Assembly (NCBI RefSeq): GCF_901709675.1
Contig: NC_051091.1
Coordinates: 11,442,967 to 11,506,966 of the forward strand
From: Syngnathus acus
Taxonomy: Eukaryota > Chordata > Actinopteri > Syngnathiformes > Syngnathidae
DNA length: 64,000 nucleotides
Direction: 5' to 3'
Shown here: positions 37,937-50,314 of the stretch, piece after piece
Layout of the letters: every line of letters starts with the position of its first letter
How positions within the stretch are numbered: position 1 is the first letter of the stretch
Notes under the pieces: generated by a model
Seen by the model: only the letters and a program-made list of their open reading frames with translations
Told to the model about the DNA's origin: nothing
Databases searched by the model: none
Position numbers and translations under genes: made by a program

Positions 37937-40903
37937 GTGCATTGCAAGCTGGGCGGCGGCCAAAGGCAGGGACCTTGGCGGTCTGATCCCCGGCTGCAGA
38001 AGCTGGCTCTTGGGACATGGAATGTCACCTCTCTGGCTGGAAAGGAGCCCGAGCTGGTGTGCGAGGCAGAAAAGTTCCGACTAGATATAGTCGGACTTGC
38101 CTCCACGCACAGTTTGGGTTCCGGTACAAGCCCTCTCGAGAGGGGCTGGACTCTCTTCCACTCTGGAGTTGCCCACGGTGAGAGGCGTCGAGCAGGTGTG
38201 GGTATACTTATTGCCCCCCGGCTGGGCGCCTGCACATTGGGGTTCACCCCGGTGAACGAGAGGGTAGCCTCCCTCCGCCTTCGGGTGGGGGGACGGGTCC
38301 TGACTGTTGTTTGTGTCTATGCACCAAACGGCAGATCAGAGTACCCACCCTTCTTGGAGTCCCTGGAGGAAGTGCTGGAGAGCGCTCCTTCTGGGGACTC
38401 CGTCGTTCTACTGGGTGACTTCAATGCTCACGTGGGCAATGACAGTGAGACCTGGAAGGGCGTGATTGGGAGGAACGGCCCCCCCGATCTGAACCCGAGC
38501 GGTGTTCTATTGTTGGACTTCTGTGCTCGACACGGATTTTCAATAATGAACACCATGTTCAAACATAAGGGTGTCCATGTGTGCACTTGGCACCAGGACA
38601 CCCTAGGCCGCAGTTCGATGATCGACTTTGTAGTCGTGTCATCGGATTTGCGGCCGCATGTTTTGGACACTCGGGCGAAGAGAGGGGCGGAGCTGTCAAC
38701 TGATCACCACCTGGTGGTGGGTTGTCTCCGATGGTGGGGGAAGATGCCGGTCCGACCTGGCAGACCCAAACGTTCTGTGAGGGTCTGCTGGGAACGTCTG
38801 GCGGAATCCCCTGTCAGGAAGAGCTTCAACTCCCACCTCCGGCAGAGCTTTTCCCACGTCCCGGGGGAGGCGGGGGACATTGAGTCCGAGTGGACCTTGT
38901 TCCGCGCCTCCATTGTTGAGGCGGCCGACCGGAGCTGTGGCCGTAAGGTCATTGGTGCCTGTCGTGGCGGCAATCCCCGAACCCGCTGGTGGACACCGGC
39001 GGTAAGGGATGCCGTCAAGCTGAAGAAGGAGTCCTATCGGGCCGTTTTGGCCTGCGGGACTCCGGAGGCAGCTGACAGGTACCGGGTGGCCAAGCGGAAC
39101 GCGGCTTCGGCGGTTGCTGAGGCAAAAACCCGGGCGTGGGAGGAGTTCGGCGAGGCCATGGAGAATGACTTCCGGACGGCTTCGAGGAAATTCTGGTCCA
39201 CCATCCGGCGTCTCAGGAGGGGGAAGCAGTGCAACGTCAACACTGTTTACAGTGGAGATGGCGTGCTGCTGACCTCGACTCGGGACGTCGTGTGTCGGTG
39301 GGGAGAATACTTCGAAGACCTCCTCAATTCCACCGACACGCCTTCCATTGTGGAAGCAGGGCCTGGGGACTCTGAGGCGGACTCTCCAATCTCTGGGGTT
39401 GAAGTCACTGAGGTAGTTAAAAAACTCCTCGGTGGCAAGGCCCCGGGGGTGGATGAGATCCGCCCGGATTTCTTAAGGGCTCTGGATGTTGTGGGGCTGT
39501 CATGGCTGACACGTCTCTACAGCATCGCGTGGACATCGGGGACAGTGCCTCTGGATTGGCAGACTGGGGTGGTGGTTCCCCTCTTTAAGAAGGGGGACCG
39601 GAGGGTGTGTTCCAATTACAGGGGAATTACACTCCTCAGCCTCCCTGGTAAGGTCTATTCAGGGGTGCTGGAGAGGAGGGTCCGTCGGGAGGTCGAACCT
39701 CGGATTCAGGAGGAACAGTGTGGCTTTCGTCCTGGCCGTGGAACAGTGGACCAGCTCTTCACCCTCAACAGGATCCTCGAGGGTGCATGGGAGTTCGCCC
39801 AACCAGTCCACATGTGTTTTGTGGACTTGGAGAAGGCGTTCGACCGTGTCCCTCGGGAGGTTCTGTGGGGGGTGCTTCGGGAGTACGGGGTACCGAGCCA
39901 ACTGATAAGGGCGGTTCGGTCCCTGTATCACCGATGCCAGAGTGTGGTCCGCATTTCCGGCAGTAAGTCGGATTCGTTCCCAGTGAGGGTTGGACTCCGC
40001 CAAGGCTGCCCTTTGTCACCGATTCTGTTCATAATTTTTATGGACAGAATTTCTAGGTGCAGCCGAGGCGTTGAGGGTGTCCGGTTTGGGGACCTCAGCA
40101 TCGCGTCTCTGCTTTTTGCAGACGACGTTGTGCTGTTGGCTTCTTCAGGCCGTGATCTCCAGCTCTCACTGGAGCGGTTCGCAGCCGAGTGTGAAGCGGT
40201 CGGGATGAGGGTCAGCACCTCCAAATCCGAGTCCATGGTCCTCGATCGGAAAAGGGTGGAATGCCCTCTCCGGATCGGGGATGAGATCCTGCCCCAAGTG
40301 GAGGAGTTTAAGTATCTTGGGGTCTTGTTCACGAGTGAGGGGAGGATGGAGCGTGAGATCGACAGGCGGATCGGTGCAGCGTCGGCAGTAATGCGGACTC
40401 TGTACCGGTCCGTCGTGGTGAAGAGAGAGCTGAGCCAAAAGGCAAAGCTCTCAATTTACCGGTCGATTTACGCTCCTACCCTCACCTATGGTCACGAGCT
40501 ATGGGTCGTGACCGAAAGAACGAGATCCCGGATACAAGCGGCCGAAATGAGTTTTCTCCGCAGGATGTCCGGGCTCTCCCTTAGAGATAGGGTGAGAAGT
40601 TCGGTCATCCGGGAGAGACTCGGAGTAGAGTCGCTACTCCTCCACGTTGAGAGGAGCCAGATGAGGTGGCTCGGGCATCTCATCAGGATGCCTCCTGGAC
40701 GCCTCCCTGGGGAGGTGTTCCGGGCATGTCCCACCGGTAGGAGACCCCGGGGACGACCCAGGACGCGCTGGAGAGACTATGTCTCTCGGCTGGCCTGGGA
40801 ACGCCTTGGGATCCCCCGGGATGAGCTAGATGAAGTAGCTGGGGAGAGGGAAGTCTGGGAGTCCCTCCTGAAGCTGCTGCCCCCGCGACCCGACCCCGGA
40901 TAA
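37937..40903 (+). CDS. Endonuclease-reverse transcriptase polyprotein of Rex3-like element, uninterrupted
   Basis: This protein nicks genomic DNA and copies the element RNA into it (target-primed reverse transcription). Residue numbers count from the GTG at 37937, giving 988 residues. The apurinic-like endonuclease occupies about residues 26-262: GTWNV at 26-30, GDFNAH at 160-165, [11 protein letters not shown] at 228-238 and the catalytic-type TDHH at 255-258. The reverse transcriptase spans about 490-800: KAPGVDEI near 501-508, FVDLEKAFD with the first Asp at 628-636, [10 protein letters not shown] at 686-695 and the FADD catalytic box at 727-730. The C-terminus ends with Arg-rich and Pro-rich motifs. 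The frame starts with GTG, not ATG. An ATG at 37899 opens a second frame that overlaps it for 61 codons, so the true start may need a frameshift or lie upstream. The catalytic motifs look intact. Confidence 0.85.
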   Translation: MHCKLGGGQRQGPWRSDPRLQKLALGTWNVTSLAGKEPELVCEAEKFRLDIVGLASTHSLGSGTSPLERGWTLFHSGVAHGERRRAGVGILIAPRLGACTLGFTPVNERVASLRLRVGGRVLTVVCVYAPNGRSEYPPFLESLEEVLESAPSGDSVVLLGDFNAHVGNDSETWKGVIGRNGPPDLNPSGVLLLDFCARHGFSIMNTMFKHKGVHVCTWHQDTLGRSSMIDFVVVSSDLRPHVLDTRAKRGAELSTDHHLVVGCLRWWGKMPVRPGRPKRSVRVCWERLAESPVRKSFNSHLRQSFSHVPGEAGDIESEWTLFRASIVEAADRSCGRKVIGACRGGNPRTRWWTPAVRDAVKLKKESYRAVLACGTPEAADRYRVAKRNAASAVAEAKTRAWEEFGEAMENDFRTASRKFWSTIRRLRRGKQCNVNTVYSGDGVLLTSTRDVVCRWGEYFEDLLNSTDTPSIVEAGPGDSEADSPISGVEVTEVVKKLLGGKAPGVDEIRPDFLRALDVVGLSWLTRLYSIAWTSGTVPLDWQTGVVVPLFKKGDRRVCSNYRGITLLSLPGKVYSGVLERRVRREVEPRIQEEQCGFRPGRGTVDQLFTLNRILEGAWEFAQPVHMCFVDLEKAFDRVPREVLWGVLREYGVPSQLIRAVRSLYHRCQSVVRISGSKSDSFPVRVGLRQGCPLSPILFIIFMDRISRCSRGVEGVRFGDLSIASLLFADDVVLLASSGRDLQLSLERFAAECEAVGMRVSTSKSESMVLDRKRVECPLRIGDEILPQVEEFKYLGVLFTSEGRMEREIDRRIGAASAVMRTLYRSVVVKRELSQKAKLSIYRSIYAPTLTYGHELWVVTERTRSRIQAAEMSFLRRMSGLSLRDRVRSSVIRERLGVESLLLHVERSQMRWLGHLIRMPPGRLPGEVFRACPTGRRPRGRPRTRWRDYVSRLAWERLGIPRDELDEVAGEREVWESLLKLLPPRPDPG

Positions 40904-40904
40904 G

Positions 40905-40940
40905 CGGAAGAAGATGGATGGATGGATGGATGGATGGATG
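40905..40940 (+). repeat. (GATG)n tail of Rex3-like copy 1
   Basis: Directly after the stop codon (TAA at 40901-40903) comes GCGGAAGAAGATGGATGG and then about five GATG units. This is the retrotransposon's own 3' end, not an independent microsatellite. The equivalent tail of copy 2 is at 50315-50334. Confidence 0.85.
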
Positions 40941-41976
40941 GGTTGGCTCCTGTGGATGCTTGGGGCTAGCGGCTAAGTGCCCCTTGGGGCTGTAAGAAGC
41001 AAATAAAAGCCACCCAAGAGCAACAAGGTATTTTTTGTCTACTCTGAAGGAAATAAGGAGGCGTTTATTAGAGGTGAGGCATTTGGTTTATTCAAGCCAC
41101 TGATGAATCAAACTGACATTTTGATCAAATACATGGCAAAAAGTTAAATAATTGGCCTTAATGCGACAATCTGACCTTTGTCCCGCTGCGGCCATTCTTA
41201 GCGCGCCAAACACTTGAGATTAAAAATTCGACTTCCTGCCGAGCCAGCAGTCGGTCAACAGCCGACATTCATCAAAAACAATACGTTTGCCTTTTTTTGG
41301 CTGCGGAATGCGCGGCGAGTGTGACGAATTTGTCTCCGCTTTGTGTCGTGCTGACAGGACGGAGGCGACGCGTCTCGGCCGACTGACTTTGTGTGATTAA
41401 AGAGACGGGCGCAAACCATCTGCCTGGCACGTCCATCTGTCATCGCCGGCGCTCGCCATCAGCTGCTCATCACTCAAAAAAAAACAAAAAACAACAACAA
41501 CGGTGGAGAGGGGGATGAGGTGCAGCTTTAGAAATAGAGAGAAATTTGTAAAGGAGCTGCATCGACAGGCTGCGGCAATAACAGTTTTTAATTCAAGACT
41601 AACCTAGCAGTCACCTGACAGCTTTTGAGAAACAAAGATGAGCGCTGACCATAAAATACAAAACATGAGATTGCTTTTGTTTGTAAAAAGAAGAAAATGT
41701 TTTGTTTTTGAGCCCAAAGGTGATCATGCGAATCAATGTTTCAATATTGTCACTATTACTTTTTGTTCATGCTATTGCAACTTTAAGACAAAAAATATTC
41801 ATTTTCTTTAGTTGAAGAAATATCATGACCTTTTTTTTTACTTGGTTATTTTTTCCTATAGGAGTGCAAATTTTAACTAAAAATATATATATACATACTA
41901 CAAATAGACTAATCTCGATTAATTTATGGTTACTTTGAAAAATAAAAATGTATGAAATAATGTAAGAAAATACATA
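40941..41976. other. Intergenic, unassigned
   Basis: About 1 kb without exon support. A GC/CpG-containing patch at 41170-41460 (CGCGGCGAGTGTGACG, GACGGAGGCGACGCG) has no recognisable coding content. Confidence 0.35.
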
Positions 41977-42813
41977 CCGTAATTTTCCATGTAGAATACG
42001 CCCCCGTGCATAATACGCACCCTAAAAATGGCATGTCGATGCTGGAAAAAAGCCTGTACCCATGTATAATACGCGCCCAAATTTTGACTCTTACTTAAGT
42101 CCGTAAACGTAAAATTATTTTAGAAAAAAGATCATCTTTGGGAACAGCCAGATGTTATTCTGCCGGTCAGTATCACTGCGCATGCGCTAGCAAACTCGAT
42201 AGCGAAAAAATGTTTCGGATTTGTGTAGGGTACATTGTGACAGCAAACGAGCAGGTGATCGAGCAAGCGTCTGATACGAGAGCATTGTGTTCGTATGGAG
42301 CGTGTTTGAAGTGAACAGCAGAGAAGAAAGGAACAAGGCAAAGTGTTGTGAAATAAAATATTACCTGTAATACGCATTTTGTTATTTGCTGATTGAAACT
42401 GCTAATTAAACTGTGAATTGAAACTAATAGGTAGAGAACTGAAGTCTCGCTCTTTATATAGCTGACGTATCTTGCGCATCCGTTCTGCGCATACTGTAAT
42501 GGCGGCCTCCGCATGATATCCGGTCTGCGATGGAGATTAAAAAACAAACAATATTTGACAATAACACACCATCAAGGATTGCACCATCGCATCAAACGAT
42601 GTGTCGTCAATTATGAATTTTACTGACTAAGTGTGTTGGGCAGGATGGCTGAATGCGATGCGCGATTGACAACAAACAAGAAGAAAGGTGATTTCAAGTT
42701 TTATTTCGAGGGAGATTTTCTTCAAAAATTGTTGTACCCATGCATAATGCGCACCCCAGATTTTAGGACAATAAATTAGTTAAATGTTGCGCATTATGCA
42801 TGGGAAATCACGG
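41977..42813. mobile_element. Mariner-like non-autonomous element, family B, complete
   Basis: The inverted termini are CCGTAATTTTCCATGTAGAA at the left and the reverse complement of CCGTGATTTCCCATGCATAA at the right. They are bordered by TA at 41975-41976 and 42814-42815. Inside each end, copies of ATAATACGC / GCGCATTATGC and 'GTACCCATG.ATAAT.CGC' recur. The first ten bases are nearly those of family A (CCGTAATTTTC), so the two families were probably moved by related transposases. The interior has no intact transposase. Confidence 0.8.
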
Positions 42814-42815
42814 TA

Positions 42816-44322
<1,507 letters not shown>

Positions 44323-44434
44323 ATGGTGGGGTTCGTAATTGGTTCCAAGCCTGCAGCATTTTCCCGGCATCACCTCCCTAGCCCTCAGGATCTGCTAGCG
44401 TTTGCTTCACCCTCTCTGCTTGTCTGTCTGTAGG

Positions 44435-44600
44435 TTCTCACTCCAGGGTGGACCCCGCTTCTCTCACCAGGGATAGAATCTGGTCCCCGGCTAACTTAAT
44501 GAGGACAAGCATGATGGATAATGAATGGCTGTGCCCCGCAATTGACTGGTGTCCATTGTAGGGTGGATCCAGCTGGGAGAGGGTCCAACCCTCAGCCACA
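44435..44600. repeat. Decayed fish interspersed repeat W, copy 2
   Basis: Phrases such as CAGGGTGGACCCCGCTTCTC, GAGGACAAGCATGATGGATA-ATGAATGG and GCAATTGACTGGTGTCCATT-GTAGGGTGGATCCAGCTGGG-AGAGGGTCC resemble the widespread fish repeat 'tgcaattgactggtgaccagtctagggtgtaccccgcc...gataagcgg'. The two halves look like successive diverged units. Confidence is limited by divergence. Confidence 0.45.
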
Positions 44601-45953
44601 CCTTAAATGAGGAGTGGGATGTCCTGTTTATCTTACATTATTTATCTTGATAGATCCTGCAAGTCAGATAGGGGCATTATATTGTGATTTAATTACCTTC
44701 ACATTTAAATGTATTCAACACATTGAATGCATATTATAATTGGCAAACAATTGTCTTTGCACATTAATGTATCGTGAAAATTTAATCTCCCGGTCTTCAA
44801 TTATTAGGACTGAGCATCAGTGCAATAACATGTTGATGCATTTTGGGCCAGGGTTGGTCAAAATGTGTTGCAGGAGAGACCTCTGTTGGCTAAAAGAAAC
44901 ATTGCATGCATCCTGTTTGTTGGGATGATTATTTAGACAGAAATAATCATTTTGGCATTTTGGAGATGATGCAAATTTGTGCATTTTATCCTTCCTCAGA
45001 TGAGCCTAGTCTTTTCTGCTTGATGTTTGGCGAGAGAAGCAGAGTACAGTCACTAGTCAACGACAGTTATAACATTCGTGGTCATTGACCCTACTGCATT
45101 TCCACACGCCCCATTTTCTTTTTTTTTTTTTCTTTTCAAACAAAATGCACCAAAAAAAGAAAGCAAACCACTCAGATGCTGAGCTAAGCTCAAGTGAGGC
45201 ATGCTCAGATGATTTCACGCCTGATGACGTTTTAGACATGTTCTTCCTGAAATGTGTCTGCTTAAGCGGGTTTGATAGACCCTGCTGCATGAGGTGGAGG
45301 AGGTTGTTTCCTGGTGCAGAAGTGACCCGTGGCCACCTACTCACTTCTCCCTCCCTCAGAAGAGAGAGGAAGAGGAAAACAGATTCGGGACACGGGGTGA
45401 CACGGAGAGCAGAGAAGCGCCGTGTTGACGTGCATCTGTCTGTTTTGGTGATATCCTAGCCCGCGGCGCCGGTGGGATGCCATTCCCGTCATTCCAGTTT
45501 GCCTCTCGACGTGGCAAAACTGGCCCCTTGGGTGTTCCCAATGATGGCGCACAGAAAATAGCTAGCTACCCGTCCCTCGCAAGGCCTTGAAATGCATCTC
45601 ATGCATGCGGCCAATTTCTGCGGACAATTTTGAACAAGGGCGAGCCAAAAATCCCTCTAAATAAATCACAGAGTCGTAATAGCCATGACTGTTTTAATCC
45701 AGAATAATCTTAACATTCCCATCGTCTTCATTTGCATGCTATTTATAGTTATTAAAACACACATAAAGAAATATTATAGTCTCATCCATTAGAGACCAAA
45801 CCAAAGTACATTTGATAAAACCGCTGCTACGTTAGCATCAGTGCTAATCTTGTTGTTTGCAGTCAATGACTATGTTTGAAATCCAAATTATAAATGATAT
45901 GAATGTGATATTATTAAAAGTGACGAGCCACTGTTGTACCATAAAAAAAACCT
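44601..45953. other. Intergenic and probable 3' UTR of stac3 at the right end
   Basis: No coding exon was found. The 124-codon frame at 45085-45459 begins in a poly-T tract and has no domain. On the minus strand downstream of the stac3 stop there is an ATTAAA (45693-45698) that could be its polyadenylation signal, giving a 3' UTR of about 270-280 nt. I see no perfect AATAAA closer. Confidence 0.35.
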
Positions 45954-48900
45954 TCAGATCTCCTGCAGTAAATTGGCAGGGAAAAAGCCCAGCTTGCGTC
46001 CCGTGCTGACCTTCAGGTAAGCGTTCACCTCATCACCTTTCTTCACAACAATCTGCACCCACACACACAAGACAATGGATTTTGTGCATCTCACGCAGTT
46101 TTTTGGGCCTTACTTATCAATGTATGTGTTCTCACCTGGTCTTTCTTCAGTGTAATCTGGCCCATCTCTCTGTTGCCAACAAAGGAGCGTGTCACCTTGT
46201 ACAATTGCTCGCCGGCCCGCACTCGGATAATGTAGTTGGCTGGGAAGAAGCCCGCCCTGTCGGCGATCTTCCCCTGATGAGAGACAATTTTTACTGCGAC
46301 AACATGGGATCATTATTGCTGAGTGGACCGTTTTATAATGGCGTCACGACGAGGCTACCATATGTGGCATGATGTGAAATTTGTACTCTACATAGTGTCA
46401 CTGTGACCTGCCATCATTTGCTGAGTAGGCACCCTTTTTAAAGGTGTCCTTGACTCGAACCCCATAACTCACAAATAATGCAGCAACACATGTAGCCAGA
46501 CAATATAACCCTTGCAAATATATATTCTTTATCCTCTGAGAAAAACGACTAATTTTACTGCCGTTTACTGATTCACGATAGTAGTTGTGAAACTCTTCTT
46601 TGGTTGTACCTGCAGGATTATTGTATAAACTAGAAAGCGTTACAATCAATTAATCACGATGCACAAATAGTTGACTTCTTTACGATCGATCTCAAGACTC
46701 TCTTGTAAGGCTCTGTTGTTGAAAAGCAACATGTACTCACCCTCCACCACTCCTCATTGGAGTCATCGATCACTGTGATGCGGTCGCCGGCGCTATGCAA
46801 CAACCGGAATGTCATTGTTGACACATTCAACAAAGTCATGATAAGTGTGAGGACATCACATTACTTACTGAACGTCCAGGTCATCTTTCTCAATCGCCTT
46901 GAAGCGGTACAGAGCCAAGTAGTAGTGAGACTGACTGAATACGCCGATCTTTCCTGGCTGAGGTTTTTTACTCTAACACACAAGACAAATTTGTCGCCAT
47001 CACATTTGGCTTTTCGTCCCATCCTGGATTACCTAATTAATTAGAGTCTTAATCTTAATGTTGTGAATCTGACCTTGTCGTCTACGGGAGCTTTGTCTCC
47101 TCGCTTGTCTCCCTCTGAGCTCGCTACAACACACACAAAAAAAATTATATAACGATCATTTGCAAAACATTATCGCAATATTTTGCACTTTGACGGTAAA
47201 TTATAAGCCATATTGATAGTATCACGATAATTTAACAATAGAGCTAAGAGGCTACAGTTCTAACTTTACTGACTATTTTACAAGTGAAACAATAATTAGT
47301 GACTCACTTCCTTCAGCACCATTCTCCTGCTGCTTGGGCTGGGACTCGTCGTCCTCCAACATCATCATCATCATCTAAAACAAATAGTACGCTATGACAG
47401 CAATTACTGTAATGACGTGGATTGTAAGAACATTGCCCATGTCCACACTGACGTTCTTTTTATCCTCTGATCCTTTCTTGCGCTCCTTGTTGGCCATAAT
47501 GACGCCAACGCGCAGTGTTTCAAACACGGGGTCGGTGCGATTCGACTGCGCTGGCGATCCGAAATCATCCAACCAGCGAGAAGAAAAACACAAATAAGAG
47601 GAATGGAGAAAGGTAAGTAGAGATTATACTGGTAACAACAAAAACTTTTTTACAGTTTGTTTATTTTTTTATGCTTAAGAGTGTCACTTTATTAGTTGGA
47701 CTCACAGAAAGGCAAGAGTTGGGAGACAGTAGCATTCTGCTGGCTGCTGTACAGAGGAGAACTGTATGCTCTCCTGAAGCCTGGAGGCTGACCGAAACAC
47801 AATGACTGCACATCGTATCATGATACGCTGACACGGAAAAGTATCACAATACTTGGAAATCAGCAGTTGGGAGATATAGTATGTTTAGATTTGATAAAGA
47901 AAAGAAGGCTTACAATTTTGCCAAAGCATCTCTGGAACTCCACGTAGGACTGACACTGGTGGTGGATGCTGGTTTTGCAGTTCTTGCAACGCAATGCAAA
48001 CTTGTTGTTTACTTGAGACAGGGGGAAATAAAAGGTAAACAAATTAAAATAAAACAAGTGAGCGTATTAAGTTAGGATTAGCCCAGCACATACAAACAAT
48101 CATGCGAGCGCACACGTCGCAGAATTTGGGCTTCTTGCAGTAGTGATCCTTGAATTTATGAGGCCGGTCATTGATGGGTTTGATGGACTCTGGCGGAGGT
48201 GGCTCATCTCGCTCCTCTTCCTCCACCTCCTCGTCGTAGATGAAATAGACCTGCGCCACATCAATACGTGCGGGTGATGCTAAATTACAAGTACTTTTTT
48301 AGTAACAGATCACATTAAACACAGCCAGACAGCAAGTGTCATCTCAGTACTTTCTGCTTAATGTCATAAAATGAGTTCAAAAAGTAACCCAACAGACTCA
48401 ACAAACCACAGGTGGGGAAACCTGAAAAGGATTAGATCCCAAAATAGCTTCTGGGCTGCCATATGCCAGAATCCCCAAAATGAAATGTAACAAAGCTTTA
48501 CTATGCTTCTCCTAAATATGCAGCGATCACACTCGCACACAATACAACGCACGTTTCGAATTCACACGCGAGCGGCCTCGAGCTCTATCATTGTCAGGAT
48601 TAGCGCTTGCGCTGCGCTCGTCAGGTTGAGGATTAGCACTGCAATCAGCGCTAATACGGCAGACCGTTTGCACATTCCGCCGCTGTCACTTGGCAACTCT
48701 TTCCAGCTGTCAGCGTTCCAAAAACCAGTGGCCACAATGGCTCGGAACATTCCGCCCACCGATGTTTGCTTTGTGAAAGTGTTGGCCCAGTGGGAATCAT
48801 AAGGGATGCGTCTCCCCAAAAGTATGGGGGTGATCAGATGTCGAAAATACCTCTGCATGTCACGACATGACTGCACAATTTCTGCCTCTGGCGGGTGTGC

Positions 48901-49314
48901 TCTGACAAGAATGAGACACACAACACTGAAAGACCCCAAAAATCAACCACAAAAATTGAACAATGTTATCAAGCAGAATGTAAAGAATTAAATAGTTTGC
49001 ATATCATGGAGGGTAGGGGGGGTGCAACACTTTATTTCAGGGGGTGGCCAGTGCCCCCGCTGCCCCCCTTCTAACGCCACCAGTGACATACATACAAACG
49101 TCAATTTAAACGACTTACCGTGTTATCCTCCTCTTTCACCACATTATCCGGCAGAGGGGGGCTGTCATGAATATCAACAGAGGCCTTGTCATCCAACCTG
49201 TCATCATCACGTAGCAAAACATCACACCCAGTGGCAAAAAAAATCCACCGCAGGAGATCCTCCGATTTGAAAATAAGAGTTGCCAGTGAGTACTCACGAG
49301 TCACAGTTGGCCAT
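45954..49314 (-). CDS. stac3: SH3 and cysteine-rich domain protein 3 (Stac3), complete, 12 coding exons
   Basis: Stac3 is the cytoplasmic adaptor of skeletal-muscle triads that links the L-type calcium channel to the ryanodine receptor and supports excitation-contraction coupling. Coding exons, 5' to 3': 49298-49314, 49119-49197, 48094-48250, 47914-48011, 47706-47787, 47453-47550, 47308-47374, 47074-47123, 46869-46972, 46741-46792, 46136-46273, 45954-46052. All introns are GT..AG and phases match, giving 1041 nt and 346 residues (human 364). An acidic N-terminal part is followed by a C1 zinc finger, with His63, Cys76, Cys79, Cys93, Cys96, His101, Cys104 and Cys113 all present. SH3-1 lies at about 225-285 (ALYRF at 236-240, WW at 266-267) and SH3-2 at about 288-346. 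The Trp pair includes the residue changed in human STAC3 myopathy. The start ATG sits in ACCATGG context. A run of five Met (ATG repeats) opens exon 7. Confidence 0.93.
46479..46600. repeat. Dispersed repeat Z, copy 2 (stac3 intron)
   Basis: This lies in the intron between the exons at 46741 and 46273 and matches 4039-4160, around the TATATTCTTTATCCTCTGA core. It is a diverged copy of unknown family. Confidence 0.35.
48251..49118. other. Second stac3 intron with an unexplained GC-richer segment
   Basis: This 868-bp intron is the largest of stac3. Its middle (about 48560-48940) is richer in GC and CpG than the other introns and carries a 125-codon minus-strand frame. The right end has a G/C-rich motif (GGGGGTGGCCAGTGCCCCCG, about 49039-49058) of the kind found near the ends of some fish transposons. 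I suspect a decayed mobile element but see no inverted ends or domain. Confidence 0.4.
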
Positions 49315-50300
49315 GGTAGGCTGCTGACGATTAGGTCCAAGAAGCACTGGGAAGCTGGTTTCGGGTCAGATCACAGAAGGCGGGGTCCTAGAAGTATTAG
49401 TAAGTGGCCTCTGAAGTACCAAAAAATGGGTTTTAGTTTTCGGATGTAAAAAAAAAAAAAAAATGTACGTATCTTGATTGTACACAAATAGCTGTTTTCA
49501 ACATGTTTGCATTAAAATTAAGTCACGCTGAATTTCCCGGCGACACCACAAACATCTAATTTGACAAAAAAGGTAGAAAAAAATGATACGCACAATGTAA
49601 TTGACCACAAATGTCAAACTTCATTTCTTCTCCTCACGATTCTTTCTGGTTGTCTTTTCCCACGTCCGACGTTCCAAATGAGGCTCCAACAGGTGGGAGA
49701 CTGGGAAGAGAAATGCCAGCATGGCCAGTCCAGCCCTTCCCTTTCCTGGACTGGACGGGACAGGCTCTCCATGCGAGAGCAAGTGTGACACTTTGGGACA
49801 GCTGAGCACTTGAAAACTTTTCCCAGCTGAATGGTCAAGAATTGCACGGCTCCCCCAATGGCACCTATATAACCACTACTTTAAGAAGATGAGCAAAATG
49901 ATCTCCATATTACATTGCATTAAAGAAAAAAAATATTCTCAAATTCAATTTGTGTCTAAATGGTATTGACTATTTTTAATTAAATTTGATTTTAATTCAC
50001 TGTACTCACAAGCCTTAAGAGAGGAAATTCATAGAATTAATCATTTTAAAACAAACATGCAAATGTCTCAATATATGGTTTTCTTGTATAAACAAAGAGA
50101 CCATTCTTTTTTTTTTTTTTTTTTTTTTTACAATTATGCCCCACCTCCCCATTGGCGTGGAGGATTCTGGATTGCCTGACCGGGATGAATACTAAAGAGA
50201 ACAACTTCCCCGGAGGCATCTACCTGTGGGGCTTCATTTCATGAAATGGACTCTCATGCCGCTTCAACAAACATTACTTGCAGATGACAGGCGGATGGAT
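49315..50300 (-). promoter_or_regulatory. stac3 upstream region: likely muscle promoter
   Basis: On the minus strand upstream of the stac3 ATG: CAGGTG (49690-49695), CAGCTG (49799-49804), CAGCTG (49824-49829), a TATA-like TTATATAG (49865-49872), and CTATTTTTAA (49970-49979), which fits the MEF2 consensus YTAWWWWTAR. If the TATA-like box is used, transcription would start near 49840. A 5' UTR, possibly spliced, would then run to 49314. E-boxes with MEF2 sites are typical of skeletal-muscle genes, which matches the known expression of stac3. A poly-T tract lies at 50107-50129. Nothing else was recognised. Confidence 0.45.
50107..50129. repeat. Poly-T tract
   Basis: A run of 23 T, the longest T homopolymer in the window. 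Its length may vary or be misassembled. Confidence 0.85.
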
Positions 50301-50303
50301 TTC

Positions 50304-50314
50304 AACAGATAATT
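50304..50314. repeat. Target-site duplication of Rex3-like copy 2 (3' side)
   Basis: AACAGATAATT directly abuts the CCATCC tail of the minus-strand Rex3-like insertion. The same 11 bases recur at 52991-53001 near its 5' end, as expected for target-primed insertion. Confidence 0.6.

Larger units (their letters stand above)
37889..40940 (+). mobile_element. Rex3-like RTE-clade non-LTR retrotransposon, copy 1 (near-full coding region)
   Basis: A single long frame encodes an endonuclease and a reverse transcriptase, followed within about 10 bp by the tail GAAGAAGATGGATGGATGGA, i.e. (GATG)n. A short 3' UTR ending in GATG repeats is characteristic of Rex3 elements of fish (RTE clade). TGGCAGACTGGGGTGGTGGT at 39557-39576 agrees with a primer that I remember being used for Rex3 reverse transcriptase. 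The left limit is uncertain. A stop in the coding frame at 37886-37888 and the start of the phrase CCCATGGGCTCACCACC near 37896 suggest 5' truncation. I found no clear target duplication. Confidence 0.85.

Noticed and set aside
39659-40003. Open frames of 60-134 codons on the opposite strand of both Rex3-like copies (e.g. 39928-40332 minus, 50917-51321 plus)
   Set aside because: They are mirror images of the GC-rich reverse transcriptase frame and recur identically in both copies. They have no domain and are shadows.
45085-45459. 124-codon plus-strand frame left of stac3
   Set aside because: It starts in a poly-T tract (Phe run), shows no domain, and lies antisense to the region downstream of stac3. 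It is not supported.
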